Below, in pieces: positions 43,172 through 54,369 of a stretch of 64,000 nt of DNA. The notes below the pieces were generated by a model. The model did not search any database, was not told where the DNA came from, and saw only the letters and a list, made by a program, of their open reading frames with translations. Each line of letters starts with the position of its first letter. Position 1 is the first letter of the stretch. This stretch comes from Agarophyton chilense (Eukaryota; Rhodophyta; Florideophyceae; Gracilariales; Gracilariaceae): assembly GCA_030374765.1 (NCBI GenBank), contig JARGXX010000077.1:785895-849894 (forward strand). Reading direction: 5' to 3'. The position numbers and the translations under genes were made by a program.

Positions 43172-43465
43172 TCAGCAGGCCACGCACAAGAAGACGCGCA
43201 AAGGCAACGGCAGCACCGACAGCAGCGAAAAGCAATCAGCGAAGCTCAAAGGAGAGGGGCAGCGTAGCGAAAGTGACACCCGCCAAAGGCAAGCGGTTAG
43301 AGAAAGGCAGCTGCAAGTTGCACCCCCACGCCAACCCAAAGCGGTGCACACACGGCGCGACCATTTCGTTTGCGCTTGCATTGGAGCGCACGACTGGTGC
43401 GCACCCACACGGCGCCGCCTCCGCCTTCCGCGCCTGACGCCTCCGCCGCGCGTCCGCCGCACACA
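43172..43465. other. GC-rich sequence upstream of kinase copy 1
   Basis: Probable promoter/leader of the kinase. Arg/Ala-rich ORFs here on both strands are composition artefacts. Confidence 0.4.
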
Positions 43466-43735
43466 CGACGTCTTCTACAACCACCCGATTCTGCATATCA
43501 AAGTGCGAGCGATTGTATCGTGATTTATGTTATGCCCCGCGTATCCCACCAAACTCCCAAGCCTATCATGAGAGCACTTAGTGTTGGGACGTTCTGTGCG
43601 CACCTAATCTGTCTTCCATACACTTGCAGACTTTTCTTCTTCGTTTTCTCGTGCAACATGACTCTTGACAGAATTCTCGACAAGCCATTCACGGGGTTTG
43701 CACAAGCGAGGCGAGCACATCGTGCTTGATGACCT
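43466..43735. repeat. 270-bp dispersed repeat, copy 2
   Basis: Matches 11240-11509 with few differences and lies ~780 bp upstream of the kinase ATG. Confidence 0.8.
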
Positions 43736-46202
43736 CAGTAGTTACGGCATTGTGATGGAGAGAGGTCCAACTAATGAACATGAATCTGATGGTATAGGCT
43801 AGAACCCATCTTTTGAACGGATGGATTGCTATCCTGCAACCTTGTGAGGAAATTGCTTGGAAAGAGTCCACCTACATACACACCTGATGAACATAACCAA
43901 TATTTGAGATGACAAGTCAATCGATTACAATACACCCCTGGGCAACCTGCTTCATGAAGCGCATGTGCCTGTGAAGAATGCAAATGAAACCATCCAGTGA
44001 GCCGATTGCTGCTGCAATTGCTTTACAGGCCCACAGGTGCAGTTGAGACTATTTTGTATAGAAATCCAGTTGAATTGCGAGCGAGAAGCCCAGCAAATAA
44101 TTGTGTGATTGTTGCGAAGAACACAAATCTGCACCATGCCAGCATCATCAGGACTAACTTTCTCTTCTCCGCACCATCTGCACTTGTCGCTGTCAAACAT
44201 GTGGCATGTGACTATGAAATGGACCAGACACTATGACGCACAGCTTTTCGGCACATCGGTGCAACACACATTCACATTCTGAGTGTGCCAGGGACACGTT
44301 CACTCGTCCAGCTATATTGTATGGTGTTTTTGGCTCGACAGTTTATCACGAGAAACATGCAAACAATTGCCTCTCGTCTTCAATGAAATCTAGTTTCTTC
44401 TAGGATAAGAATTATTTCGATAGGACTTAAACTTGATGTAAGCCATGCATCAATTTCTTTTGCGTGTTACTAAGCAAGCTGTATATGTTAACTGCACTGG
44501 TCACGCAACGCAACAGCTTTCTTAGACCACATCTTCAACAACATTACTCAAGTAAAAACTTCTTTCGCCCACAACGGAGCATGAGTTCTGTTCATACAAC
44601 CTTGTCTTACTTGACTCTAACTCAAAAACACTTACTTTCACAACTCCAAAAGCAAGGTTGAAGACGCATATTTGCATCTCCAGACCATAGCCCATATTCT
44701 CTAGAATGGATTCAAGCACGCTTGTTATATTATGATTTCCCGTCGTATTAAACGCAGTACGAGCGGTAGAAAGAGCCTCATTATATCCAGAAACAAAAGC
44801 AGCCGCCTAACCCTCTCTAAACTCCTGCAAACCCTTGTGCTCCTTTGCTTGCATAAGGCATAAGCTTTTTTGCGTATTCCATTCGCAATGTCTTTGAGGA
44901 TTTTGGTCTCGGATTGAGAGGACAAGAGAGCGCGGTAGTGCAACAAAATGAAGAGAACTACAACACTCTGTGAGAAGTCTGCAACACAAAGTCGAATTGT
45001 GTACTAATATACGAAGACTTATCATCATTTTCCTTATGCTTTCGCGGGCTCTGCTTTGTGCTCTCGAAGCGTAAGCAGACATTGCTACTGCAATCTCCCC
45101 TTTCCTTTTCTTGACAATCACCGTCGTGTTCAAGAAGTCTACTGCACGTTCCTCACCAACAATTAACTGCGCTCCTTCCAGTAGCCATGAGCTGACCAAA
45201 AGGTTCTTGTGCCCCATGTTCTACGGGGTTGTACGAAATGTGAAAGAGTTGTTCACCGCGATTTGTGTGTATAAACTCCATACATATATTAATTTGCACG
45301 TACTCCTGTTAAGACAAATCCAGTGTTAGAATTATGAATCAATAGAGACGAAAATGACGGTGAGAAATGCACATACATGCAAAAGTTCTGCTTTCTATAA
45401 ATGCAAAGTGGTGGAAGGTGTTTGGACAATGTTTACGGATTGGAAAACAGCTTCAGCGTTCAAAACAAACCTGTATTTGCGTATGGTTCTCATCATGTGA
45501 TGTCTGTTCTGAGGGGCATTGGAGCTTATCTATTGCCTGCACTATTGAGTCCGTTTGCGATGAGATTGCATTCACATTTTCTTCCCTCGCACCACCCAGT
45601 TCTGTTCGCAGACTTGTGGGCTGCTGCATACAAACCTTTCCGTCACTATGAACGATACTCTCTGTTTGTGATTTAAGTCCGAACTGAGTTGATATAATCT
45701 GAAAGGAGTTCTCAATAGCGCCAACTATCTTCTGACGGGGTTGCTGATTCGCTCCAGAAATGCGGTCGCTTCTTTGCATCTGAGAGACAGCAACTCTCTC
45801 TCTCTCTCATAATGCTTTTCGATTCGGTTCATCGACTGGTGTCATAGCACGTAAAACTTCTTTCCGACGAGGCTGCTCCGCACGAGTTTGCGAGTTCATC
45901 GCAGCAGCTGCTCGTTTGCGAACCATCTCGATGTTCACCGAAATGAGCAAACCTAAGGCAAGCACCTAGCTCACGACAGTACTTGCTGATGCTAGCCTGA
46001 GAAAGAACGGAGAGTCGAAAGATGAGATAGATTAATATATTCCAATGTTTGAGAGTGAAGCTTAGAAGTGGCTGTCTGTACGTTCCTTCGTTTCGTACCG
46101 GCGATTAGTCTTTCTCTTCGTGAGCATCTCATAGAGTTTCAGTTGTAGAAGTTATCATAGCAAGTTCAAGACATTCAAGGCCTTGGCTCGGGGCGTAACG
46201 TC
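43736..46202 (-). other. Kinase upstream region with broken minus-strand coding pieces
   Basis: Several minus-strand frames look protein-like but do not join: 43952-44200 (with CRWCGEEK), 44522-44719, 44807-45217, 45453-45779 (Gln/Ser-rich, coiled-coil-like), and a short frame from ATG 45926 to a TGA at 45807 directly followed by a GA repeat that is in frame with the 45779 stretch. They could be exons of one gene or remains of one. I recognise no domain, and the same pieces occur in unit 2. Confidence 0.3.
45793..45808. repeat. CT/GA microsatellite, unit 1
   Basis: Short pure CT run; the unit 2 counterpart at 52951-52980 is about twice as long, so it has changed since the duplication. Confidence 0.85.
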
Positions 46203-46237
46203 GAGTCAATGCACATCATTCTGAGTTTCACCTCGTT

Positions 46238-46609
46238 TTGTTCATTATGTACAAGTGCAAAGTTTGTAGTAGAACTTTCCGTCATTCCGTCTATTTTGGG
46301 CGTCCCGTTAAACATTCGAAACGTTTGCAATGGAAATCACACAGCAATTGTCTTGCCGAATCGCAAGCCTCACAGCAAACAGCGACATCTCTTCCTGTAA
46401 TTCCGGTGGGTGACGTAGATAACGTAGATATTGCGAATATGACGAACAGCCCTACGTTCGAAGATTGTCATCAAAGAGGCGTGTGTCCATCCCACGAACA
46501 TTGGAACCTTGTGGCAGACGATGTGTTCCCATTCTTTGAAGCCTATAAGGCCTCAACGCAACCTCTGTATCCCAAGCTGAAGAAACCAAGCCGTGGTCCG
46601 TGGTCCTGA
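46238..46609 (+). CDS. Small ORF with a CxxC/His motif, unrecognised
   Basis: 123 residues, beginning MFIMYKCKVCSRTF with a Cys-x2-Cys pair and two His further on (VKHSKR, WKSH), which could be a zinc finger, then an acidic part ending in a Pro/Lys-rich segment. It may be the N-terminus of a larger lost protein such as a transposase. Unit 2's counterpart is cut off by Gypsy-4. I cannot assign it and am unsure it is a gene. Confidence 0.3.
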   Translation: MFIMYKCKVCSRTFRHSVYFGRPVKHSKRLQWKSHSNCLAESQASQQTATSLPVIPVGDVDNVDIANMTNSPTFEDCHQRGVCPSHEHWNLVADDVFPFFEAYKASTQPLYPKLKKPSRGPWS

Positions 46610-46888
46610 ACATATCCACCCCTCGTGCACTACTCTGTCTATTGCGACATTGCCTGACTCATCAGATGGCCCTCTGTGTGTCCGAGAGTACTGCTTTGAT
46701 GGTTTTCGAGATTGAAGGCAACTTACCGGAGTCGTAACGAGATTTACATCGTATCTTTGCTAGCGTCGAGGCATTCGAGAGAAAACGGCGGCATCGCGTC
46801 AGTTAGTTTAGTGGTTGGATTCGAAATATGGCTAGCAATCTAACTACAATTACGGGCAGTTGCCCCGTTGTCAATTACATCTCCTCAA

Positions 46889-49843
46889 TCACTGTTCAGC
46901 CGTGCTGCTAACATCCGGAACATCTTGGATAGACGTTGGTGACGGGACTAAAGGTTTGGGAATAAACATGTCGGGCACAAGTGAGCTAACATCACACAAC
47001 TGAGATTTGTCGACTTGGCTCATCTTGAACGCAAATTCTGTCTCAATGGTGCCGTTCTCACTGACCCCTGTCTCCATGGTGTCTTTCTCATTGACCTCTA
47101 TCTTAGGAATGTTGTGCTCACTGGCACTGTCCGCAGTCTCTGGGTTCAATGATGGGGATAAATCACCAGTAACAGCTGTCTCTTCCGGGAGTTCCTTCGC
47201 CAATGCATTCTGTGTGATACATTCCTCAACCTCCTTACTATCAGTTTCGGGGGTTGATATCACATCCTCTGCTACAGCTTCGGTAGTCTGTGCCTGAGTG
47301 GAGCAATTATTTGCGCCTTCCGAGTCACTCGCGTTGGTGTCCGCCCTTTCAGCCTCTATGATTTCCGGGGCCTGTTGTGTTTCTGCCTGTCGTATTTCCG
47401 ACGGACGTTTCGCCATAATACCGGTCGGACCGTTAACAGCCGATTTTCCCTCGGCGCTGTCCCGTGCCTCAGTACTTTGTTCAGGTTTGTCGTCGTGTAC
47501 GATGGCGAAAACCGCACTGCACTCTTCAGACCGCGGCTCTTTCGCGGTGTCACCACTCGATTCGGCTTTCAATCGGTCCTCATCAGAAGATTTCTTAGCT
47601 GGTCCGTTGCTTTTTGTTTCTCTAATCTCCTGCGAAAAACCGCTTGATGAGCTGAAGCTGTCATCTTCTAACGCCAGATCGGTCGGAGTGGGCTTTTCGT
47701 GAGGCGCTTCTCCCGTGTGAACCACTTCTTCAACGTTTTCCGGTTGCGAAGCAATCGCACATTCAATTTTAGCATTGGCGATTGTATCCTTCGACATATT
47801 GTCATTGCTTGATGACTTTAACAAGGAGAGGAGATGCGGGTAATGATGGGATGGGGGAAGTCGGAAGCTCATTGTCCGTGAGATGTTGCGTGCACTCGAA
47901 CTAGAAACGCTGCCTTTTGCCTTTGTCGTAGAACTAGCCTTCGAAACATTTAAGGGCGTAGCAGGCAGTGTTTCGCTGCCCTTTTTCGCAGGGACAGGAT
48001 GGGCGGAGGGCGTGCTCTTCGGAGGGATGGGTTGGGGCTGCTGCACGCTGCTTTCTGTGTTCACCGAGGATGGCGACACCTGAGAACTCATGTCAGTGTC
48101 CAGGACATCTTTTCCACTGCCCACGGAGGTGGTGGTCGTCAGTAAACCGGCAGCAGAGGTCGAATCGGACACGGAACCGCCTCCTGAGGTGTCTACCTTT
48201 GATTCAGGGATGACTTCCTTCGAGACCTCCTTCGCGGCAGAGGACGGTTCAGGGTGCGCGGAGATTTCCGCTAGCCGCACCTTGTACGGCTTGGGCGAGC
48301 GGAAACAGTAACCTGCCAGAATACCTCCCCTTCTCTTCTCCATTGGGGGTTTGGGGCGGTTTTCAAGGTTGACGCTCGGCCCAAGCATAGAAACATATTT
48401 CATGTCCTTCTTGACGTCTTCCTGAACGGCGGCCATGGCTTTCCGTTGTTCCTGGCGGCGCTTCTTAGCTCTAGGACTCAACTGATCATCATCCAGTGAT
48501 TCGCGACGGAAGCGGAGTCCACTGCGCAATGGACTGTCAACAGTTCTGGATCTTACGGCACTCCAGTCGATATCCTTGAACCAGTCGTGGAGTTTGATTT
48601 CCTCGAGACCCATGCTTCCGGTTCCAAGTCTCTCCGACGGCCGACGTTTAAGAAGCGCAGAGATTAAACCACGCGCCTCCGATGAAAGCTCCGTAGGGAA
48701 GAATATTGGTGCTTTCTCGATGCGTTCGTAAATTAGATTGTGGTCGTCGTGATAGAAGGGGGTTTTTCCAGACATGAGCTCATACAAGAGGATACCTAGG
48801 GCCCAAAAATCCAACGACATGTCGTATGAGTCGCCACGGATCATTTCCGGGGCCACATACTCCTTCGTGCCGCAGAAGGTATTAGTGCGACATAAGTTGC
48901 CATTCTCTTGGCGAAGCACCTTGGTCAAACCAAAATCGGCGAGACGTATATGGCCGTTGGCATCGATGAGGATATTTTCCAGCTTTAAATCGCGGTAAAC
49001 GATGCCGAGGTTGTGGAGATGCTCGATGGCAAGAATGACTTCACAAGCCACAAAGCGCGCAGACTGCTCATCGAGTGGATTTGGTTTCTGGTTGAGAAAC
49101 TCAAACATGTCACCGCCTCCACAATAATCGGTAACGAGAAAAAGACGCTTCGCGCTTTGAAAGGCGTAACGCATGTCGAGGACGAAGGGATGATTTCGAA
49201 CGGTTTGCAGAACAATGCGTTCCTCCATGGCTTGGCGATAAGAAGTATGGCTTTGGAACACATAATCCTTTTCGATGACCTTCAACGCAAGGGTTTCGTT
49301 TGTGGTGGTATCAAGCACTTTGTAAACGCGTCCCGAAGCACCTTTGCCAACGTGCTTGACGACTTCAAAATCAGAAAGGTTCTTCTTCGGTTGATTGAGG
49401 CAGGTATTGAGGGCATCCACCCACGTCTGACGTTGGTGCTCAGAATCAAAGATAAGGCGTGTGTTCATCTTTCCTTTGGTCTTGAGCACAACAGTGTTCT
49501 TCGGGCGTTGCAGAAAGCGCGTGGCCTCTGTCGCGAAGGACATAACGTGCTTGGCGGGGATTTTCTGCGCTATGGACGAGAGCGTTGTGAACTGCTGATG
49601 TTGCACAGAATCCGAAGTGATGGAGGGCGGCGAGTATTGAACAAGCTGTTCCAGAGGGTAGAGTAGCAGAACGTCATCACGGAGTTCGGCATAGTAGCGA
49701 GATGAGGAAAAGGAAAATGCGAAGCGGACAGTTAACCAGGCGGTGAGATGGATAGTTAGGGAGCGGGTTAGGTCAAGCGAATGGGTGATGGCGTTGCGGC
49801 GGCGAACAAATGCCCTGAAGCGTTCGAACGGGGGGAAAGGCAT
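46889..49843 (-). CDS. PH-domain AGC protein kinase (Akt-like), copy 2
   Basis: 984 residues. The PH and kinase domains show no difference from copy 1 that I can find. The tail lacks 15 residues (45 bp, near 47,800) and has scattered substitutions, including GLNVSKA-type changes around 47,950. All catalytic motifs (GKGASG, ALKVIEK, YRDLKLEN, DFG, TFCGT, APE) are present. Both copies are open, so both may be expressed. In this copy the distal upstream region has been separated by the Gypsy-4 insertion ~3.2 kb from the ATG. Confidence 0.8.
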   Translation of the reverse strand: MPFPPFERFRAFVRRRNAITHSLDLTRSLTIHLTAWLTVRFAFSFSSSRYYAELRDDVLLLYPLEQLVQYSPPSITSDSVQHQQFTTLSSIAQKIPAKHVMSFATEATRFLQRPKNTVVLKTKGKMNTRLIFDSEHQRQTWVDALNTCLNQPKKNLSDFEVVKHVGKGASGRVYKVLDTTTNETLALKVIEKDYVFQSHTSYRQAMEERIVLQTVRNHPFVLDMRYAFQSAKRLFLVTDYCGGGDMFEFLNQKPNPLDEQSARFVACEVILAIEHLHNLGIVYRDLKLENILIDANGHIRLADFGLTKVLRQENGNLCRTNTFCGTKEYVAPEMIRGDSYDMSLDFWALGILLYELMSGKTPFYHDDHNLIYERIEKAPIFFPTELSSEARGLISALLKRRPSERLGTGSMGLEEIKLHDWFKDIDWSAVRSRTVDSPLRSGLRFRRESLDDDQLSPRAKKRRQEQRKAMAAVQEDVKKDMKYVSMLGPSVNLENRPKPPMEKRRGGILAGYCFRSPKPYKVRLAEISAHPEPSSAAKEVSKEVIPESKVDTSGGGSVSDSTSAAGLLTTTTSVGSGKDVLDTDMSSQVSPSSVNTESSVQQPQPIPPKSTPSAHPVPAKKGSETLPATPLNVSKASSTTKAKGSVSSSSARNISRTMSFRLPPSHHYPHLLSLLKSSSNDNMSKDTIANAKIECAIASQPENVEEVVHTGEAPHEKPTPTDLALEDDSFSSSSGFSQEIRETKSNGPAKKSSDEDRLKAESSGDTAKEPRSEECSAVFAIVHDDKPEQSTEARDSAEGKSAVNGPTGIMAKRPSEIRQAETQQAPEIIEAERADTNASDSEGANNCSTQAQTTEAVAEDVISTPETDSKEVEECITQNALAKELPEETAVTGDLSPSLNPETADSASEHNIPKIEVNEKDTMETGVSENGTIETEFAFKMSQVDKSQLCDVSSLVPDMFIPKPLVPSPTSIQDVPDVSSTAEQ

Positions 49844-50329
49844 GGTGATGCTCGAAGTGCAAGAGTCACAAAAAAAAGTATTAGGCGGTGAAGGGGGGAA
49901 GGTAGAGGTAGAGATGAGTGACTTGGCGTGCGAGATGGGACAAATAGAGGAGCAAACAGTCACACGTCTGCAGTAGCGGGCGGTAGCAATATGATTGGGG
50001 AGGATGAGGTGGATCGTGACCAAGAAAGCGACGCGACGCAGCGTACGAGGACGCTTTGACAAGAAGCAATGAGTGAGGCAACGGAGCAATGAAGCAAAGA
50101 GACGACGAGACAAGACGTGATGGCGAAGAAGGGCGACGGAAGCAAGACTCGGTAGCCGGTGTGTTGAACAAAGCGAGGCTGAAGAAGACGAGAAGCTGGG
50201 TCGGAAGTGGTGGGGCGAGGAAAGGGGAGGGGAGTGAACACCCAAGCCAGGCAGAGCTTTCTTATAGCAGCAGCAACACAGACGCGGCGGTGAACAGTGA
50301 CGGAGAAGTGCATTATTATCAGCAAACAA

Positions 50330-52950
50330 TCAGCAGGCCACGCACAAGAAGACGCGCAAAGGCAACGGCAGCACCGACAGCAGCGAAAAGCAATCAGCGA
50401 AGCTCAAAGGAGAGGGGCAGCGTAGCGAAAGTGACACCCGCCAAAGGCAAGCGGTTAGAGAAAGGCAGCTGCAAGTTGCACCCCCACGCCAACCCAAAGC
50501 GGTGCACACACGGCGCGACCATTTCGTTTGCGCTTGCATTGGAGCGCACGACTGGTGCGCACCCACACGGCGCCGCCTCCGCCTTCCGCGCCTGACGCCT
50601 CCGCCGCGCGTCCGCCGCACACACGACGTCTTCTACAACCACCCGATTCTGCATATCAAAGTGCGAGCGATTGTATCGTGATTTATGTTATGCCCCGCGT
50701 ATCCCACCAAACTCCCAAGCCTATCATGAGAGCACTTAGTGTTGGGACGTTCTGTGCGCACCTAATCTGTCTTCCATACACTTGCAGACTTTTCTTCTTC
50801 GTTTTCTCGTGCAACATGACTCTTGACAGAATTCTCGACAAGCCATTCACGGGGTTTGCACAAGCGAGGCGAGCACATCGTGCTTGATGACCTCAGTAGT
50901 TACGGCATTGTGATGGAGAGAGGTCCAACTAATGAACATGAATCTGATGGTATAGGCTAGAACCCATCTTTTGAACGGATGGATTGCTATCCTGCAACCT
51001 TGTGAGGAAATTGCTTGGAAAGAGTCCACCTACATACACACCTGATGAACATAACCAATATTTGAGATGACAAGTCAATCGATTACAATACACCCCTGGG
51101 CAACCTGCTTCATGAAGCGCATGTGCCTGTGAAGAATGCAAATGAAACCATCCAGTGAGCCGATTGCTGCTGCAATTGCTTTACAGGCCCACAGGTGCAG
51201 TTGAGACTATTTTGTATAGAAATCCAGTTGAATTGCGAGCGAGAAGCCCAGCAAATAATTGTGTGATTGTTGCGAAGAACACAAATCTGCACCATGCCAG
51301 CATCATCAGGACTAACTTTCTCTTCTCCGCACCATCTGCACTTGTCGCTGTCAAACATGTGGCATGTGACTATGAAATGGACCAGACACTATGACGCACA
51401 GCTTTTCGGCACATCGGTGCAACACACATTCACATTCTGAGTGTGCCAGGGACACGTTCACTCGTCCAGCTATATTGTATGGTGTTTTTGGCTCGACAGT
51501 TTATCACGAGAAACATGCAAACAATTGCCTCTCGTCTTCAATGAAATCTAGTTTCTTCTAGGATAAGAATTATTTCGATAGGACTTAAACTTGATGTAAG
51601 CCATGCATCAATTTCTTTTGCGTGTTACTAAGCAAGCTGTATATGTTAACTGCACTGGTCACGCAACGCAACAGCTTTCTTAGACCACATCTTCAACAAC
51701 ATTACTCAAGTAAAAACTTCTTTCGCCCACAACGGAGCATGAGTTCTGTTCATACAACCTTGTCTTACTTGACTCTAACTCAAAAACACTTACTTTCACA
51801 ACTCCAAAAGCAAGGTTGAAGACGCATATTTGCATCTCCAGACCATAGCCCATATTCTCTAGAATGGATTCAAGCACGCTTGTTATATTATGATTTCCCG
51901 TCGTATTAAACGCAGTACGAGCGGTAGAAAGAGCCTCATTATATCCAGAAACAAAAGCAGCCGCCTAACCCTCTCTAAACTCCTGCAAACCCTTGTGCTC
52001 CTTTGCTTGCATAAGGCATAAGCTTTTTTGCGTATTCCATTCGCAATGTCTTTGAGGATTTTGGTCTCGGATTGAGAGGACAAGAGAGCGCGGTAGTGCA
52101 ACAAAATGAAGAGAACTACAACACTCTGTGAGAAGTCTGCAACACAAAGTCGAATTGTGTACTAATATACGAAGACTTATCATCATTTTCCTTATGCTTT
52201 CGCGGGCTCTGCTTTGTGCTCTCGAAGCGTAAGCAGACATTGCTACTGCAATCTCCCCTTTCCTTTTCTTGACAATCACCGTCGTGTTCAAGAAGTCTAC
52301 TGCACGTTCCTCACCAACAATTAACTGCGCTCCTTCCAGTAGCCATGAGCTGACCAAAAGGTTCTTGTGCCCCATGTTCTACGGGGTTGTACGAAATGTG
52401 AAAGAGTTGTTCACCGCGATTTGTGTGTATAAACTCCATACATATATTAATTTGCACGTACTCCTGTTAAGACAAATCCAGTGTTAGAATTATGAATCAA
52501 TAGAGACGAAAATGACGGTGAGAAATGCACATACATGCAAAAGTTCTGCTTTCTATAAATGCAAAGTGGTGGAAGGTGTTTGGACAATGTTTACGGATTG
52601 GAAAACAGCTTCAGCGTTCAAAACAAACCTGTATTTGCGTATGGTTCTCATCATGTGATGTCTGTTCTGAGGGGCATTGGAGCTTATCTATTGCCTGCAC
52701 TATTGAGTCCGTTTGCGATGAGATTGCATTCACATTTTCTTCCCTCGCACCACCCAGTTCTGTTCGCAGACTTGTGGGCTGCTGCATACAAACCTTTCCG
52801 TCACTATGAACGATACTCTCTGTTTGTGATTTAAGTCCGAACTGAGTTGATATAATCTGAAAGGAGTTCTCAATAGCGCCAACTGTCTTCTGACGGGGTT
52901 GCTGATTCGCTCCAGAAATGCGGTCGCTTCTTTGCATCTGAGAGACAGCA
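50330..52950. other. Upstream region of kinase copy 2
   Basis: Same content as 43172-45790, including the 270-bp repeat at 50624-50893 and the broken minus-strand pieces. No additional gene seen. Confidence 0.5.
50624..50893. repeat. 270-bp dispersed repeat, copy 3
   Basis: Unit 2 counterpart of 43466-43735. Confidence 0.8.
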
Positions 52951-52980
52951 ACTCTCTTTCTCTCTCTCTCTCTCTCTCTC
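52951..52980. repeat. CT/GA microsatellite, unit 2
   Basis: Expanded relative to unit 1 (45793-45808), with one interrupting T. Confidence 0.85.
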
Positions 52981-53086
52981 ATAATGCTTTTCGATTCGGT
53001 TTATCGACTGGTGTCATAGCACGTAAAACTTCTTTCCGACGAGGCTGCTCCGCACGAGTTTGCGAGTTCATCGCAGCAGCTGCTCG

Positions 53087-54265
53087 TGTAACGCAATGCG
53101 CTACTCGGGAGACAAGCCGCGGGCGGCGAGAGCTACGCACAGGCAGAGCCTGGAAAGCCGGGGTCGGCTATCTGGCCCTAGAGTCCGCAACGACTCAAGA
53201 GAGGCGTCGTCTCACAGGCGAGGAGTGTCGACTAGAAACAGACTCCTATCGTTCCACAGGAGCTCTAGGCGCCCGGAAGACGTGCTCGGAGTGGTGTCGA
53301 TCCGACACGAACCGAAGTGATCGGCCTGGATATACGCCGCGTAAGACGAGTAGCCGGGGCGAGCCCCGGGATTGTACCAGAGCCCGGACTAGCGCTACGA
53401 CCCTAACGTCGGAAACGACGCACCAACCACTTCCCCCAACGGGTGGCGATAACAAAGCAGGGCAAGCCCTGAGATTGTACCAGCGCTCAGACGAAAGCGT
53501 CTGCTTGGTTATGCCGACTGGCGCCACAAAGTGGTAATCACTCACACCCAACGGGTGACGATAGCAAAGCAGGGCAAGCCCTGGGATTGAACCAGCGCCC
53601 AGACGAATGCGCCTGCCGGGCTTTACCAGCTGCACCTGGAAGTGATACTCACTTATCCGAGGCTCCCGATCCACACCTCGGTATCCAACGGATACGGGTC
53701 TACAATCTGCTCGGGCAGTAGAACTGCCAGCGGTCCAATAGACCGAGCGAAAGTGCAATGCGCCACGCGGCGACCGATGGCCGTGAGGGCAAGGACTGGA
53801 CGGGTAATACTCGATAGGCTAAAACGCGAGAGATACCTCTGCAGCAGTTGATCAGACTGCTGCCTGTCTTGTCGGCGTCGACTGGGAACGAAGGTCTGAT
53901 AACCCTATAGTCTCAAGACACGAACTAGTAGTTCGGAGGCGTCGCTCGCCTCTTGGACTTTACTTCGGTCTAGTCCCCGGCGACCCGGCGCTCAAGTACC
54001 GCCGGCCGCTTAGCAGTTAGCCATTACGATAGATTACAACTAATAAATACAATTAAAAATTACAAGGCAGCAGTGCAGAGCACTGTATGGTGCCAACCAC
54101 ACGAACTAGCTGCCGGCCATTGCCACACGTATGACACCTAGCGCCATGCACGGTATTCCATCCTGGCGGTATGCCAGCTATTACGGCGTCGTCACTGCTT
54201 AGTGTAAGGAGGTCGGAGGAGGGTGGCTACTTGTCCTCAATAAGGGCCCGGCGCGTTGCGTCACA
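53087..54265 (-). repeat. Gypsy-4 3' LTR
   Basis: 1,179 bp, ends TGTAACGCAA and TTGCGTCACA (inverse with one mismatch). It contains internal repeat units at 53436 and 53548 (~112-bp offset, about 70 bp each) and a tRNA B-box match on the element's sense strand at 53583-53593. Confidence 0.9.
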
Positions 54266-54280
54266 TCACCCCCTTCCCAG
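54266..54280 (-). other. Gypsy-4 polypurine tract
   Basis: On the minus strand CTGGGAAGGGGGTGA abuts the 3' LTR. This is the standard position and composition for the plus-strand primer. Confidence 0.7.
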
Positions 54281-54369
54281 CTTGTAGCGTCCCCGCTACA
54301 GCCAAGAGTGATCCCGATCACAAGACAGCACCGCATCGCTGATATTGCTTCAACTGTGCCACGCACAGT

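Larger units (their letters stand above)
39575..46776. repeat. Tandem duplication, unit 1 (~7.2 kb)
   Basis: The run starting at GAGAAAACGGC recurs from 46,777 on with ~99% identity in the same orientation (offset 7203 at the kinase 3' end, 7158 upstream; the difference is a 45-bp deletion in unit 2). It contains the kinase gene, its upstream region and a small ORF at 46238. Confidence 0.9.
46777..53086. repeat. Tandem duplication, unit 2 (interrupted by Gypsy-4)
   Basis: Follows unit 1 directly and matches it up to GCAGCTGCTCG at 53086, where the Gypsy-4 LTR begins. The remaining ~0.87 kb of the unit must lie beyond the window. Confidence 0.9.

Noticed and set aside
53246..53758. 170-aa ORFs in the Gypsy-4 LTRs (both copies)
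   Set aside because: They lie in LTR sequence on the plus strand with no recognisable domain; several overlapping frames are open by composition.
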